Shown here one piece after another: positions 43,140 to 51,235 of a DNA stretch of 64,000 bases (its first letter is position 1; every line of letters starts with the position of its first letter). The notes under the pieces were generated by a model. The model was not told the DNA's origin, did not search any database, and saw nothing but the letters and a program-made list of their open reading frames with translations. Source of the DNA: Stappia indica (GTDB lineage Bacteria > Pseudomonadota > Alphaproteobacteria > Rhizobiales > Stappiaceae). The position numbers were made by a program, and so were the translations under genes. The stretch lies in contig NZ_CP046908.1 in the NCBI RefSeq assembly GCF_009789575.1, forward strand, positions 4,617,001-4,681,000, written 5' to 3'.

Positions 43140-44678
43140 ATGTCGAACACCTACATCCCCTCGGCCCTTCGCCGCCTGCCGCGCGGCCGCACCAGCCTGG
43201 CGGCCGGTGCCCTGGCGCTCGGCCTTGCCGGCGCGATGAGCCTGCAGACGGTGGTGCCGGGCCAGTTCGCCCTCGCCGATCCGGTGCGGGTGGAGAGCGC
43301 GGCGCCGCAGAACTTCGCGAGCGTCGTCTCGGCGGTCAAGCCGGCGGTGGTCAGCGTGCGCGTGCGCACCGACGAGACGCCGCGGATGATGTCCAACCGC
43401 CAGGGCATTCCGGGCTTCGAGGACCTGCCGCAGGATCATCCGCTGCAGCGCTTCTTCCGCCGGTTCGGCGGCGAGCAGTTCGGCGGCGACCAGCGCCGCG
43501 AGCAGCCGCCGCGCCGCCATGGCATGAGCCAGGGCTCCGGCTTCTTCATCACCGGCGACGGTTATCTCGTGACCAACGAACATGTCGTGTCGAACGGCAG
43601 CGAGTTCACCATCGTCATGGATGACGGCAAGGAGTACGACGCGAAGCTGATCGGCGCCGACAAGCGCACCGACCTCGCCCTGCTGAAGGTCGACGGCGAG
43701 GGCCGCGAGTTCACCTATGTGGAATTCGCCCCCGACGCGCCGGAGGTCGGCGAGTGGGTCGTGGCCGTCGGCAATCCGTTCGGCCTCGGCGGTTCGGTGA
43801 CGGCCGGCATCGTCTCGGCCCGCGGCCGCGATATTGGCGCAGGCCCCTATGACGACTTCATCCAGATCGATGCGCCGGTGAACCGCGGCAATTCCGGCGG
43901 TCCCGCCTTCAACGTCAAGGGCCAGGTGATCGGCGTCAACGCTGCGATCTTCTCGCCGTCCGGCGGCAATGTCGGCATCGCCTTCGCGATTCCCGCCTCG
44001 ACCGCGACCGCGATCGTCCAGGACCTGAGGGACGACGGTACGGTGGTCCGCGGCTGGCTGGGCGTGCAGATCCAGCCGGTGTCCAAGGACATCGCGGAGA
44101 GCGTCGGTCTCGAGGAAGCCAAGGGCGCCATCGTGGCCGATGCCCAGGGCGACAGCCCGGCCCGCAAGGCCGGCATCCGCTCCGGCGACACGATCCTCGG
44201 CGTCGACGGCCAGCCGGTCGAGAGCCCGCGCGATCTGGCACGGATGATCGCCGCCTATCCGCCGGACACCGAGGTGACCCTCGACGTGTGGCGCGATGGC
44301 CGCGAGCAGGAGATGAAGGTCACCCTCGGCCGCCTGCAGGACGACGGTCCGACGACCGCAGCCGTCCAGCAGACCGGCAAGGACACGGCCTTCGTCGACA
44401 GCCTCGGCGTGGAGCTGGCTGCCGCCAGCGCCATGAAGGCCGGAGAGCGCGGCGTCGTGATCACCGATGTGCCGGCCGACAGCGCGGCAGCCGACAAGGG
44501 CCTGCAGCGCGGCGATGTCATCCTCGAGGTGGCGGGCCAGGCGGTGAACAACCCGGGCGAGGTCGCCAACGCGGTGCAGGGCGCCAGCGAGAACGGCCGC
44601 AAGTCCGTCCTGCTGCGGGTCGAGCGCAACGACGCCTCGCGCTTCGTCGCGGTGCCGGTCGAGCAGAACAAGGGCTGA
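43140..44678 (+). CDS. degP: Periplasmic serine protease/chaperone DegP (HtrA, Do family)
   Basis: A 512-residue HtrA protease with N-terminal signal sequence (hydrophobic 18-32). The trypsin-like domain has the full triad: His148 in VTNEHVV, Asp178 in RTDLALLKV and Ser252 in RGNSGGP. Two PDZ domains follow (about 280-370 and 400-500). A Q-linker-like insert rich in Arg/Gln is at 105-127. It degrades or refolds damaged envelope proteins. It heads the degP-regulator-kinase-glnE order seen in Sinorhizobium. A partial CtrA-like site (ATTA-N7-TTAA, 42984-42998) lies upstream. Confidence 0.94.
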   Translation: MSNTYIPSALRRLPRGRTSLAAGALALGLAGAMSLQTVVPGQFALADPVRVESAAPQNFASVVSAVKPAVVSVRVRTDETPRMMSNRQGIPGFEDLPQDHPLQRFFRRFGGEQFGGDQRREQPPRRHGMSQGSGFFITGDGYLVTNEHVVSNGSEFTIVMDDGKEYDAKLIGADKRTDLALLKVDGEGREFTYVEFAPDAPEVGEWVVAVGNPFGLGGSVTAGIVSARGRDIGAGPYDDFIQIDAPVNRGNSGGPAFNVKGQVIGVNAAIFSPSGGNVGIAFAIPASTATAIVQDLRDDGTVVRGWLGVQIQPVSKDIAESVGLEEAKGAIVADAQGDSPARKAGIRSGDTILGVDGQPVESPRDLARMIAAYPPDTEVTLDVWRDGREQEMKVTLGRLQDDGPTTAAVQQTGKDTAFVDSLGVELAAASAMKAGERGVVITDVPADSAAADKGLQRGDVILEVAGQAVNNPGEVANAVQGASENGRKSVLLRVERNDASRFVAVPVEQNKG

Positions 44679-45006
44679 CCGCGAACACAGCCATCCCCCC
44701 GCCGGCCGTGGCGCCGGCGCGGGCATAGACTGCGGCAGGGTTTCCCCATGGGATGCCCTGCCGCCGGCCGAACCGGATGCGGCCATCCGACGACAAGCCC
44801 CCGGACGGGCGGCCTGTCATCCGGAAGGTCACCGGCATGCCAGGGGCAGGTCCGCAACCGCCACGAGGTGCATGCCAGGGGGCCGAAGCCCCGGGCCGCC
44901 CTGCGGTCCGGGGTTTTTTCGTCGCGTTCGACGGGAGCTCTTGCCGATGCTAAACCCAGCAAACAGAACCAGCCTGAAAACCGAGACCGGAGACACGGAA
45001 GAGGTC
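44679..45006. other. degP to response-regulator intergenic region
   Basis: This 328-bp gap contains a hairpin with perfect 9-bp arms (44732-44740 and 44756-44764) and, further on, a strong terminator listed separately. The 87 bp between the terminator and 45007 are less GC-rich and probably hold the promoter for the two-component genes. No gene was found. Confidence 0.55.
44889..44919 (+). terminator. Rho-independent terminator before the two-component genes
   Basis: Arms CCCCGGGCCGC (44889-44899) and GCGGTCCGGGG (44903-44913), with one G-T wobble and a 3-base loop, are followed by six T. It should stop readthrough from degP so that the regulator gene is transcribed from its own promoter. 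Confidence 0.88.
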
Positions 45007-45690
45007 ATGCGGATCCTGATTGTCGAGGACGACAAGGAAGCGGCGAGCTATCTGGCCAAGGCCTTTCGCGAGGCGGGCCATGTGGTCGACCATGCCGCCG
45101 ACGGCGAGGAGGGCTACGACCTGGCGACCAGCGCGCCCTATGACGTGCTTGTGGTCGACAGGATGCTGCCGCGCCGCGACGGCCTGTCGCTGATTTCCGG
45201 CCTGCGCGCCGAAGGCCACCACACGCCGGTGCTGGTGCTCTCCGCGCTCGGCCAGGTCGACGACCGGGTGACGGGCCTGCGCGCCGGTGGCGACGACTAC
45301 CTGCCCAAGCCCTATGCCTTTTCCGAACTGCTGGCCCGGGTGGAGGCGCTCGGCCGCCGGCCGCGCCAGCGCGAGGTGGAGACCAGCTACACGGTCGGCG
45401 ACTTGACGCTCGACCGGCTGAGCCACACGGTGACGCGCTCGGGACAGGAAATTCCGCTGCAGCCGCGCGAATTCCGCCTGCTGGAATACCTGATGCAGCA
45501 TGCCGGCCAGGTGGTGACCCGCACCATGCTGCTGGAGCATGTGTGGGAGTACCACTTCGACCCGCAGACCAATGTCATCGACGTCCACATCTCGCGGCTG
45601 CGCGCCAAGATCGACAAGGACTTCGACCGGCCCTTGCTGCACACGGTGCGCGGTGCCGGCTATACGATCCGCGACAGCGGCCGCGCATGA
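45007..45690 (+). CDS. OmpR-family response regulator
   Basis: A 227-residue regulator with receiver domain (Asp51 in VVDRMLPRRDGL, Lys101 in YLPKPYAF) and winged-helix output domain (about 128-222, with NVIDVHISRLRAKIDKDF). It resembles copper/envelope-stress type regulators of the CusR/QseB class; the signal is unknown. GAAGAGG precedes the ATG. It is coupled to the next kinase gene by a 4-bp overlap and belongs to the conserved degP-glnE neighbourhood. Confidence 0.92.
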   Translation: MRILIVEDDKEAASYLAKAFREAGHVVDHAADGEEGYDLATSAPYDVLVVDRMLPRRDGLSLISGLRAEGHHTPVLVLSALGQVDDRVTGLRAGGDDYLPKPYAFSELLARVEALGRRPRQREVETSYTVGDLTLDRLSHTVTRSGQEIPLQPREFRLLEYLMQHAGQVVTRTMLLEHVWEYHFDPQTNVIDVHISRLRAKIDKDFDRPLLHTVRGAGYTIRDSGRA

Positions 45691-47117
45691 GCGAGATGAC
45701 CGCGACCGGCCGGCTGTTCCGCACAACGGCGATCAAGCTCGCGCTGATCTATCTGGCGGCGCTGACGCTCGCCTCCGGTGCGGTCCTCGTCTATCTGTCG
45801 CAAAACACCGCCTCGGTGCTGCGCGAACAGGTGGTGGATACGGTCGATGCGGAGATTTCCGGCCTCGCCGACCAGTACCGCATCGGCGGCATCCGCGCGC
45901 TCGTTGCCACCGTCGACGCCCGCTCGCGCCGGCCCGGTGCCAGCCTCTATCTTGTTACCGACTTCGCCGCCAACCAGCTGGTCGGCAATATCGAGCAGCT
46001 CGACGACCGGGTGCTGGCCGGCGAGAGCGGCGAGTTGCAGCGCGTGATCTACACGCCCATCGGCGGCGGCCCCCGCCGCGAGGCGCTGGCCCGGGTGTTC
46101 CAGCTGTCCGGCGGCTTCCGCCTGCTGGTCGGGCGCGACCTGCAGGAGCAGCAATATTTCCGCTCGCTGCTGGCCGAGGCCATGCGCTTCTGGCTGTTCG
46201 TGCTGGCCGCGCTCGGGCTCGTCACCTGGGTGTTCGTCAGCCGCCGCGTGCTCAAGCGCATCGATGCGATGACCGCGACCAGCCGGCGGATCATGTCGGG
46301 CGATCTGAGCGAACGATTGCCGGTCGAGGGGAGCGGCGACGAGTTCGACCGCCTGGCGATCGGCCTCAACGCGATGCTGAACCGCATCGAGGCTCTGATG
46401 CAGGGCTTGAAGGACGTCTCCGACAACATCGCCCATGATCTCAAGACGCCGCTGACGCGCATGCGCAACCGGCTGGAAGAGGCGCTGCGCAGCGACCTGT
46501 CGGGCGACAGCAAGGCGCGGGAGGTGCTGGAGACCACCATCGACGACTGCGACGCCCTGATCCGCACCTTCAACGCGCTGTTGCGGATCGCCCGGGTCGA
46601 GGCCGGCTCCTCCGATGCGAGTTTCGACGAGATCGACGTGTCGGAACTGGTGCGCGAGGTCGCGGAACTCTATGCCCCGGTGGCCGAGGACGAGGGCGGC
46701 GGCATGGAGTTGCGCGTCACCGACGGGCTGCGAGTGTCGGGAAACCGCGAGCTGCTGGTCCAGGCGCTGATAAACCTTGTCGAAAACGCACTGAAATACG
46801 CTCGGCAGGACAAGGGCGAGGGCGCTAGGGTGGAACTGGAAGCGCGCGCGGAAGGCGGCGAGGTGCTGCTGGGTGTGCGCGACCACGGGCCGGGGATTCC
46901 CGACGCCGACAAGGAACGGGTGCTGCACCGGTTCGTGCGACTGGAGGCCAGCCGCAGCGCGCCCGGTTCCGGGCTCGGGCTCAGCCTCGTGGCGGCGGTC
47001 GCACGGCTGCATCGCGGGCGGCTGGAGCTCGACGATGCGCAGCCCGGCTTGATGGCGCGGTTGCGGTTGCCGGCGGCCGGCGGTGCGGATGGTGCCGTGC
47101 CGGCTGGCGGAGATTGA
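45687..47117 (+). CDS. Sensor histidine kinase partner of the OmpR-type regulator
   Basis: A 476-residue kinase. Two membrane segments (about 15-37 and 168-188) enclose a periplasmic domain of about 130 residues. HAMP (about 189-241), HisKA with His250 in DNIAHDLKTPLTRMR and HATPase with NLVENALKYA, DHGPGIP and GSGLGLSLV follow. It should phosphorylate the regulator encoded just upstream, with which it overlaps by 4 bp. Its stop overlaps the TTG that may start glnE. Confidence 0.92.
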   Translation: MSEMTATGRLFRTTAIKLALIYLAALTLASGAVLVYLSQNTASVLREQVVDTVDAEISGLADQYRIGGIRALVATVDARSRRPGASLYLVTDFAANQLVGNIEQLDDRVLAGESGELQRVIYTPIGGGPRREALARVFQLSGGFRLLVGRDLQEQQYFRSLLAEAMRFWLFVLAALGLVTWVFVSRRVLKRIDAMTATSRRIMSGDLSERLPVEGSGDEFDRLAIGLNAMLNRIEALMQGLKDVSDNIAHDLKTPLTRMRNRLEEALRSDLSGDSKAREVLETTIDDCDALIRTFNALLRIARVEAGSSDASFDEIDVSELVREVAELYAPVAEDEGGGMELRVTDGLRVSGNRELLVQALINLVENALKYARQDKGEGARVELEARAEGGEVLLGVRDHGPGIPDADKERVLHRFVRLEASRSAPGSGLGLSLVAAVARLHRGRLELDDAQPGLMARLRLPAAGGADGAVPAGGD

Positions 47118-50100
47118 ACAAGACAGCTCCTTGCCAGGGGGCGGATCGGGAGGTCGGATTGAACGACAGTGTCGCAGCCAAGGGCGCCGCAAACGACGGC
47201 GCCCGCAAGGGGAACGGCAACACGGGAAGCGCGGGCAATGTCCCCTTGCTGGCGGCTTTGACGGTGGTGCCGCTCGCCGAGAGCGATGCGGCAGCCGAGG
47301 CGCTGGTGCAGGACGTCGCCGACGTCCTGGATGCTCTCGGTCTGGACGCCGACCAGCGCGGCCACGTCGGTGCCTTCCTCGCAGGCGCGCTGACCAACGC
47401 GCCTTACCTGCGCGATCTCGCCCTTGCCGACCATGCCCGCCTTGCCGCCCTGCTGCAGGAGAACCCGCAGGCGCGGGTCGACCGGCTCGTCGCCGAGGCG
47501 CGGGACGTGACAGGCGAGGAGGAGGGCGCGGTGATGGCCGCCCTGCGGCGGCTCAAGCAGGACCTTGCCCTGACGCTGGCGCTCGCCGACATTGCCGGCG
47601 CGCTCGACCTCGATGCGGTGACCGGCGGGCTCAGCCGGTTCGCCGACGCGGCGCTGACGGCGGCGATCCGCTTCTGCCTGCGCGACCTTGCCCGGCGCGG
47701 CAAGTTCGAGATCCGCGACGAGACGGCCCCGGAAAAGGGCTGCGGCTTCGTCGTCCTCGCCATGGGCAAGTATGGTGCGCTTGAGCTGAACTACTCCTCG
47801 GACATCGATCTCATCGTGATGTACGAGCCGGAACTCGCGCCGGTGACGGGCGGGGCGGAGGCGCCGGTCGAGTTCGTGCGCATGACCAAGCGGCTCGTCA
47901 AGATGATGGGTGACCGCACGGCGGACGGCTACGTCTTCCGCACGGACCTGCGGCTGCGCCCGGATCCAGGCGCAACGCCCCTTGCCATGTCGATCCCGGC
48001 CGCGCTGGTCTATTACGAAAGCCTCGGCCAGAACTGGGAGCGCGCGGCCCTGATCAAGGCACGCGCCTGCGCCGGCGACGTGGCGTGCGGAGAGAGCTTC
48101 CTCAAGGAGATCGCCCCCTTCATCTGGCGCAAGTATCTCGATTATGCGGCGATTGCCGACGTGCATTCGATCAAGCGCCAGATCCATGTCCACAAGGGCC
48201 ATGGCCGGATCGCGGTCGCGGGCCACAACGTCAAGCTCGGCCGCGGCGGCATCCGCGAAGTGGAGTTCTTCGCCCAGACCCAGCAGCTGATCGCCGGCGG
48301 GCGCATCACCGAACTGCGCGGGCGGCGCACGCTCGACACGTTGGCGACGCTTGCCGAGCTCGACTGGATCGCGGCGGACGCACGCGACGAACTGACCGAG
48401 GCCTACCTTTTCCTGCGGGCGGTGGAACACCGCATCCAGATGGTCAACGACGAGCAGACGCATATCCTGCCGGCGGAACCCGAGGCGCGGGCACGGGTCT
48501 CCCGGCTGATGGGCTTTGCCGAACTGGAGCCCTTCGAGGAAGAGCTGCGCACGCGGCTGAAGCGGGTGCAGAAGCACTATTCGGCGCTGTTCGAGAACGA
48601 GCCGGAACTGGCCTCCGACCTCGGCAATCTGGTCTTCACCGGCGACGACGACGACCCCGAGACGCTGGAGACCCTGTCGCGGCTCGGCTACAAGCGGCCG
48701 AAAGAGGCCGGCAAGATCATCCGCGCCTGGCATTTCGGCCGCTATCCGGCGGTGCGCTCGTCCAAGGCGCGCGAGCGGCTGACCGAGCTGCATCCGGTCC
48801 TGATCTCGGCGCTGGCCAGCACCGACAATGCCGACCAGGCTCTGATCGCCTTCGACGGTTTCCTGTCGAAGCTTCCCGCCGGCGTCCAACTGTTCTCGCT
48901 CCTGCGCTCCAACCCGCAGCTTCTGAAGCTGCTGGCGACCGTGATGGGCGCGGCCCCCCGCATGGGCGAGGTGGTCTCCAAGCGGGTGCATGTGCTTGAT
49001 GCGGTGATGGATCCGGCCTTCTTCGGCGCAATGCCGACGTCCCAGGAGTTCCGCGCCGGCCTTGCCCGCACGCTCGATCTCGCCCGGTTCTACGAAGACG
49101 CGCTCGACCGGGCGCGGATCTTTGCGCAGGAGCAGCAGTTCCTGATCGGCCTGCGGCTGCTCTCCGACACGCTGAACGCCCATCAGGTGGGAGAGGCGCT
49201 CGCCCGTCTCGCCGAGAGCGTCGTTGCCGGCCTGATGCCTTTCGTGATCGGCCAAGTGGCGGAAAATCACGGGCGGTTGCCCGGTGCCGACTGGGCGGTG
49301 GTCGCCATGGGCAAGCTCGGCGGACGCGAGATGACGGCGGCTTCCGATCTCGACCTCATCCTGCTTTACGACCATCCTGAGGACGGGGCGGAGACCGACG
49401 GCAAGCGACCGCTGGCGGCCAGCCAGTATTTCATCCGCCTGACCCAGCGGCTCGTCGCGGCGCTGTCGGCGCCGACGGCGGAGGGACGCCTCTACGAGGT
49501 GGACTTCCGCCTGCGCCCGTCGGGCAATGCCGGTCCGCTGGCGACGCGGCTTGCCGCATTCGAGGCCTATCAGGTCAAGGAGGCCTGGACCTGGGAGCAC
49601 ATGGCGTTGACCCGGGCGCGGGTGATCGCACGGTCTTCGGATGCCTTTGCCGCAAGGATCGAGGGCCTTATCCGCGAGACGCTGGCCCGGCCCCGGGATG
49701 CGGACAAGATCGCATCCGAAGTTGCGTCGATGCGCGGACGGATCGAGGCGGAGAAGGGGACCGCGGACATCTGGGACCTGAAACAGGTTGCCGGCGGCAT
49801 GGTCGATGTGGAGTTCCTGGCCCAGTATCTGCAGCTTGTGAATGCGCAGGCGCATCCCGAGATCCTGTCGCAAACGACGGAGACGGTGCTGGAGCGGGCG
49901 CGCGATGCCGGTCTGCTGTCGGCTGGCGATGCCGAGGCCTTGTTGCCCGCGATCCGCCTGTATCACGCGCTGACCCAGGTGCAGCGCCTGACGCTCGAGG
50001 GCACGTTCAAGGCCGATGCGGTGCCCAAGGGCGTGCGCGAGCTGCTTGTGCATGCCGGCGAGGCGCCGGACTTTTCCCATCTGGAGGCTATGCTCGCCGA

Positions 50101-50167
50101 TCGGCAGAAGCAGGTGCGCGAAACGTTCGAGAAGCTGGTGGGGAAGGTCTCGGCCAAGGCCGAGTAA
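47114..50167 (+). CDS. glnE: Bifunctional glutamine synthetase adenylyltransferase/deadenylase GlnE
   Basis: A roughly 1017-residue enzyme that switches glutamine synthetase off by adenylylation and on by deadenylylation in response to PII proteins. Two nucleotidyltransferase domains are visible: the N-terminal one with MGKYGALELNYSSDIDLIV and the C-terminal one with MGKLGGREMTAASDLDLIL; each keeps the paired catalytic aspartates (D-x-D). Helical PII-responsive domains lie between and after. The start is uncertain: TTG at 47114 overlaps the kinase stop, and another TTG at 47159 would shorten it by 15 residues; neither affects the domains. Confidence 0.94.
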   Translation: MNKTAPCQGADREVGLNDSVAAKGAANDGARKGNGNTGSAGNVPLLAALTVVPLAESDAAAEALVQDVADVLDALGLDADQRGHVGAFLAGALTNAPYLRDLALADHARLAALLQENPQARVDRLVAEARDVTGEEEGAVMAALRRLKQDLALTLALADIAGALDLDAVTGGLSRFADAALTAAIRFCLRDLARRGKFEIRDETAPEKGCGFVVLAMGKYGALELNYSSDIDLIVMYEPELAPVTGGAEAPVEFVRMTKRLVKMMGDRTADGYVFRTDLRLRPDPGATPLAMSIPAALVYYESLGQNWERAALIKARACAGDVACGESFLKEIAPFIWRKYLDYAAIADVHSIKRQIHVHKGHGRIAVAGHNVKLGRGGIREVEFFAQTQQLIAGGRITELRGRRTLDTLATLAELDWIAADARDELTEAYLFLRAVEHRIQMVNDEQTHILPAEPEARARVSRLMGFAELEPFEEELRTRLKRVQKHYSALFENEPELASDLGNLVFTGDDDDPETLETLSRLGYKRPKEAGKIIRAWHFGRYPAVRSSKARERLTELHPVLISALASTDNADQALIAFDGFLSKLPAGVQLFSLLRSNPQLLKLLATVMGAAPRMGEVVSKRVHVLDAVMDPAFFGAMPTSQEFRAGLARTLDLARFYEDALDRARIFAQEQQFLIGLRLLSDTLNAHQVGEALARLAESVVAGLMPFVIGQVAENHGRLPGADWAVVAMGKLGGREMTAASDLDLILLYDHPEDGAETDGKRPLAASQYFIRLTQRLVAALSAPTAEGRLYEVDFRLRPSGNAGPLATRLAAFEAYQVKEAWTWEHMALTRARVIARSSDAFAARIEGLIRETLARPRDADKIASEVASMRGRIEAEKGTADIWDLKQVAGGMVDVEFLAQYLQLVNAQAHPEILSQTTETVLERARDAGLLSAGDAEALLPAIRLYHALTQVQRLTLEGTFKADAVPKGVRELLVHAGEAPDFSHLEAMLADRQKQVRETFEKLVGKVSAKAE

Positions 50168-50193
50168 AGCGGCGCAGCCACCCCGGAGGGGAC

Positions 50194-50211
50194 GACGCGC
50201 TGTTGCGCGTC
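50194..50211. terminator. Hairpin between convergent glnE and AHSA1 genes
   Basis: GACGCGC-TGTT-GCGCGTC forms a perfect 7-bp stem 27 bp after the glnE stop, with outer AGCGGC/GCCGCT arms. No U-tract is present on either side, so a shared terminator is plausible but not certain. Confidence 0.4.
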
Positions 50212-50237
50212 GCCGCTATCCGGCAATCGGGCGGGAG

Positions 50238-50714
50238 CTATCGCGACTTCAGCAGATCCAGCGCATAGGCGTCGAGCTGCTCGGACACGGTGCCCCAGCC
50301 GTCATGGAAGCCCATGTCCTCGTGAGTCTTGCGGGCGTCGGTCGAGCGGTGCCGGGCAATGGCGGTGTAGGTCGTGCCGCCGTTGCCGTCGTCCTCCAGC
50401 AGCAGGATGGCGGTCATGAACGGGTCCGGCGCGGGCTTCCAGCCCTCGGTATAGGCGTCGGTGAAGACCAGCTTTTCCTGCGGCACGACCTCGAGGAACA
50501 CGCCTTCGTTGGCCATCTCGTTGCCTTCCACCTCGAAGGTGGTGTTGAAGCGGCCGCCGACCCGCAGGTCGATCTCGCAGGCCGTGACCTTGTGGGGTCG
50601 TGGCACGAAGAAGTGCTTGATGTGCTCGGGCGTCGTCCAGCATTCCCACAGGATCGAGCGCGGCGCCTTGAGCGTGCGCTTCAGGATGAGATCGGTTTCC
50701 GGATCAAGTTTCAT
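50238..50714 (-). CDS. SRPBCC/AHSA1 domain protein
   Basis: A 158-residue START-like fold protein of the Aha1-type SRPBCC family. It has the opening TDLILKRTLKAPRSILWECWTTPE-type motif (shown in part) and the HDGWGTVSEQLDAYALDLL C-terminal helix. Such proteins bind hydrophobic ligands, but the ligand is unknown. It overlaps the ArsR-type regulator by 11 bp and is co-transcribed with it, the common arsR-AHSA1 pairing. Confidence 0.9.
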   Translation of the reverse strand: MKLDPETDLILKRTLKAPRSILWECWTTPEHIKHFFVPRPHKVTACEIDLRVGGRFNTTFEVEGNEMANEGVFLEVVPQEKLVFTDAYTEGWKPAPDPFMTAILLLEDDGNGGTTYTAIARHRSTDARKTHEDMGFHDGWGTVSEQLDAYALDLLKSR

Positions 50715-51051
50715 CGGTTCTCTCTTTCACGATCTTGGCGACATAGGCGTCGAACTGGTCCATCCGCGAAGTCCAGAGCGCCTGCTGTTCCGCCAGCCAA
50801 TGGGTGACGGGCGCTATTCCGTCCGCCGAAAGCCGGCAGTATCTCACGCGTCCCTTCTTCGTCGTCTCGATCAGCCCGGCTGCTTCCAGCTTGGACAGGT
50901 GACCCATGAACGAAGGCAGGGCCATGGCATGAGCCGAGGCCAGTTCACTCACCGAAGCCGGTCCCCGCGCCAGGCGGGAGACGACAGCCCTGCGTGTCTC
51001 GTCGCTGAGGGCAGCGAACTTGAGGTTCAGGTTCGGATCATGCTTAGCCAT
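50704..51051 (-). CDS. ArsR-family transcriptional regulator
   Basis: A 115-residue winged-helix repressor. LKFAALSDETRRAVVSRLA and SVSELASAHAMALPSFMGHLSKLEAAGL form the recognition helix-turn-helix. The metal-binding cysteine box of classic ArsR proteins (ELCVCDL) is absent, so it belongs to the non-metal subgroup usually paired with an AHSA1 protein. It probably represses its own operon through the palindromes at 51044-51108. Confidence 0.92.
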   Translation of the reverse strand: MAKHDPNLNLKFAALSDETRRAVVSRLARGPASVSELASAHAMALPSFMGHLSKLEAAGLIETTKKGRVRYCRLSADGIAPVTHWLAEQQALWTSRMDQFDAYVAKIVKERTDET

Positions 51052-51059
51052 TTGCCTAA
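51044..51059. promoter_or_regulatory. Proximal operator-like palindrome of the arsR operon
   Basis: TTAG-N8-CTAA (51044-51047 and 51056-51059) covers the start codon and the -10 region of the arsR promoter. It shares its TTAG/CTAA ends with the distal site, which suggests that one regulator binds both. Confidence 0.5.
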
Positions 51060-51085
51060 CTATCCACTTACCGTGAAGAGGTCAA
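51057..51085 (-). promoter_or_regulatory. Sigma70-type promoter of the arsR-AHSA1 operon
   Basis: On the minus strand TTGACC (51080-51085) and TAGTTA (51057-51062) are spaced by 17 bp. Transcription would begin within a few bases of the ArsR start codon, giving a leaderless or nearly leaderless message. A second TTGACC lies 16 bp further upstream. Confidence 0.6.
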
Positions 51086-51092
51086 CGGAAAT

Positions 51093-51108
51093 TTAGGTCA
51101 ACGCCTAA
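51093..51108. promoter_or_regulatory. Distal operator-like palindrome of the arsR operon
   Basis: TTAGG-N6-CCTAA (51093-51097 and 51104-51108) is a perfect dyad just upstream of the -35 box, the size and position expected for an ArsR-family dimer site. Confidence 0.6.
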
Positions 51109-51171
51109 GTTTCCGGAATAGGCCGGCCCGGCGGCGTGGTGTCGCAGGGCGGAAAGCTGCGCAAACGGGAA

Positions 51172-51192
51172 AGGGCCCGCGATGCGGGCCCT
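51172..51192 (-). terminator. Terminator downstream of pleC
   Basis: A perfect 9-bp stem AGGGCCCGC/GCGGGCCCT with a 3-base loop lies 44 bp after the pleC stop. On the minus strand it is followed by TTCCCGTTT, a weak U-rich tail. Confidence 0.65.
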
Positions 51193-51235
51193 GCAAGTCG
51201 GAATGAGCGTTGTGCGGCAGGGGTAGGCGTGCGGA

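Noticed and set aside
46670-50080. 1136-residue open frame antisense to glnE and the kinase
   Set aside because: It is a GC-rich shadow frame full of Arg/His/Gln-rich runs, with no domain resemblance, and it lies opposite well-recognised genes.
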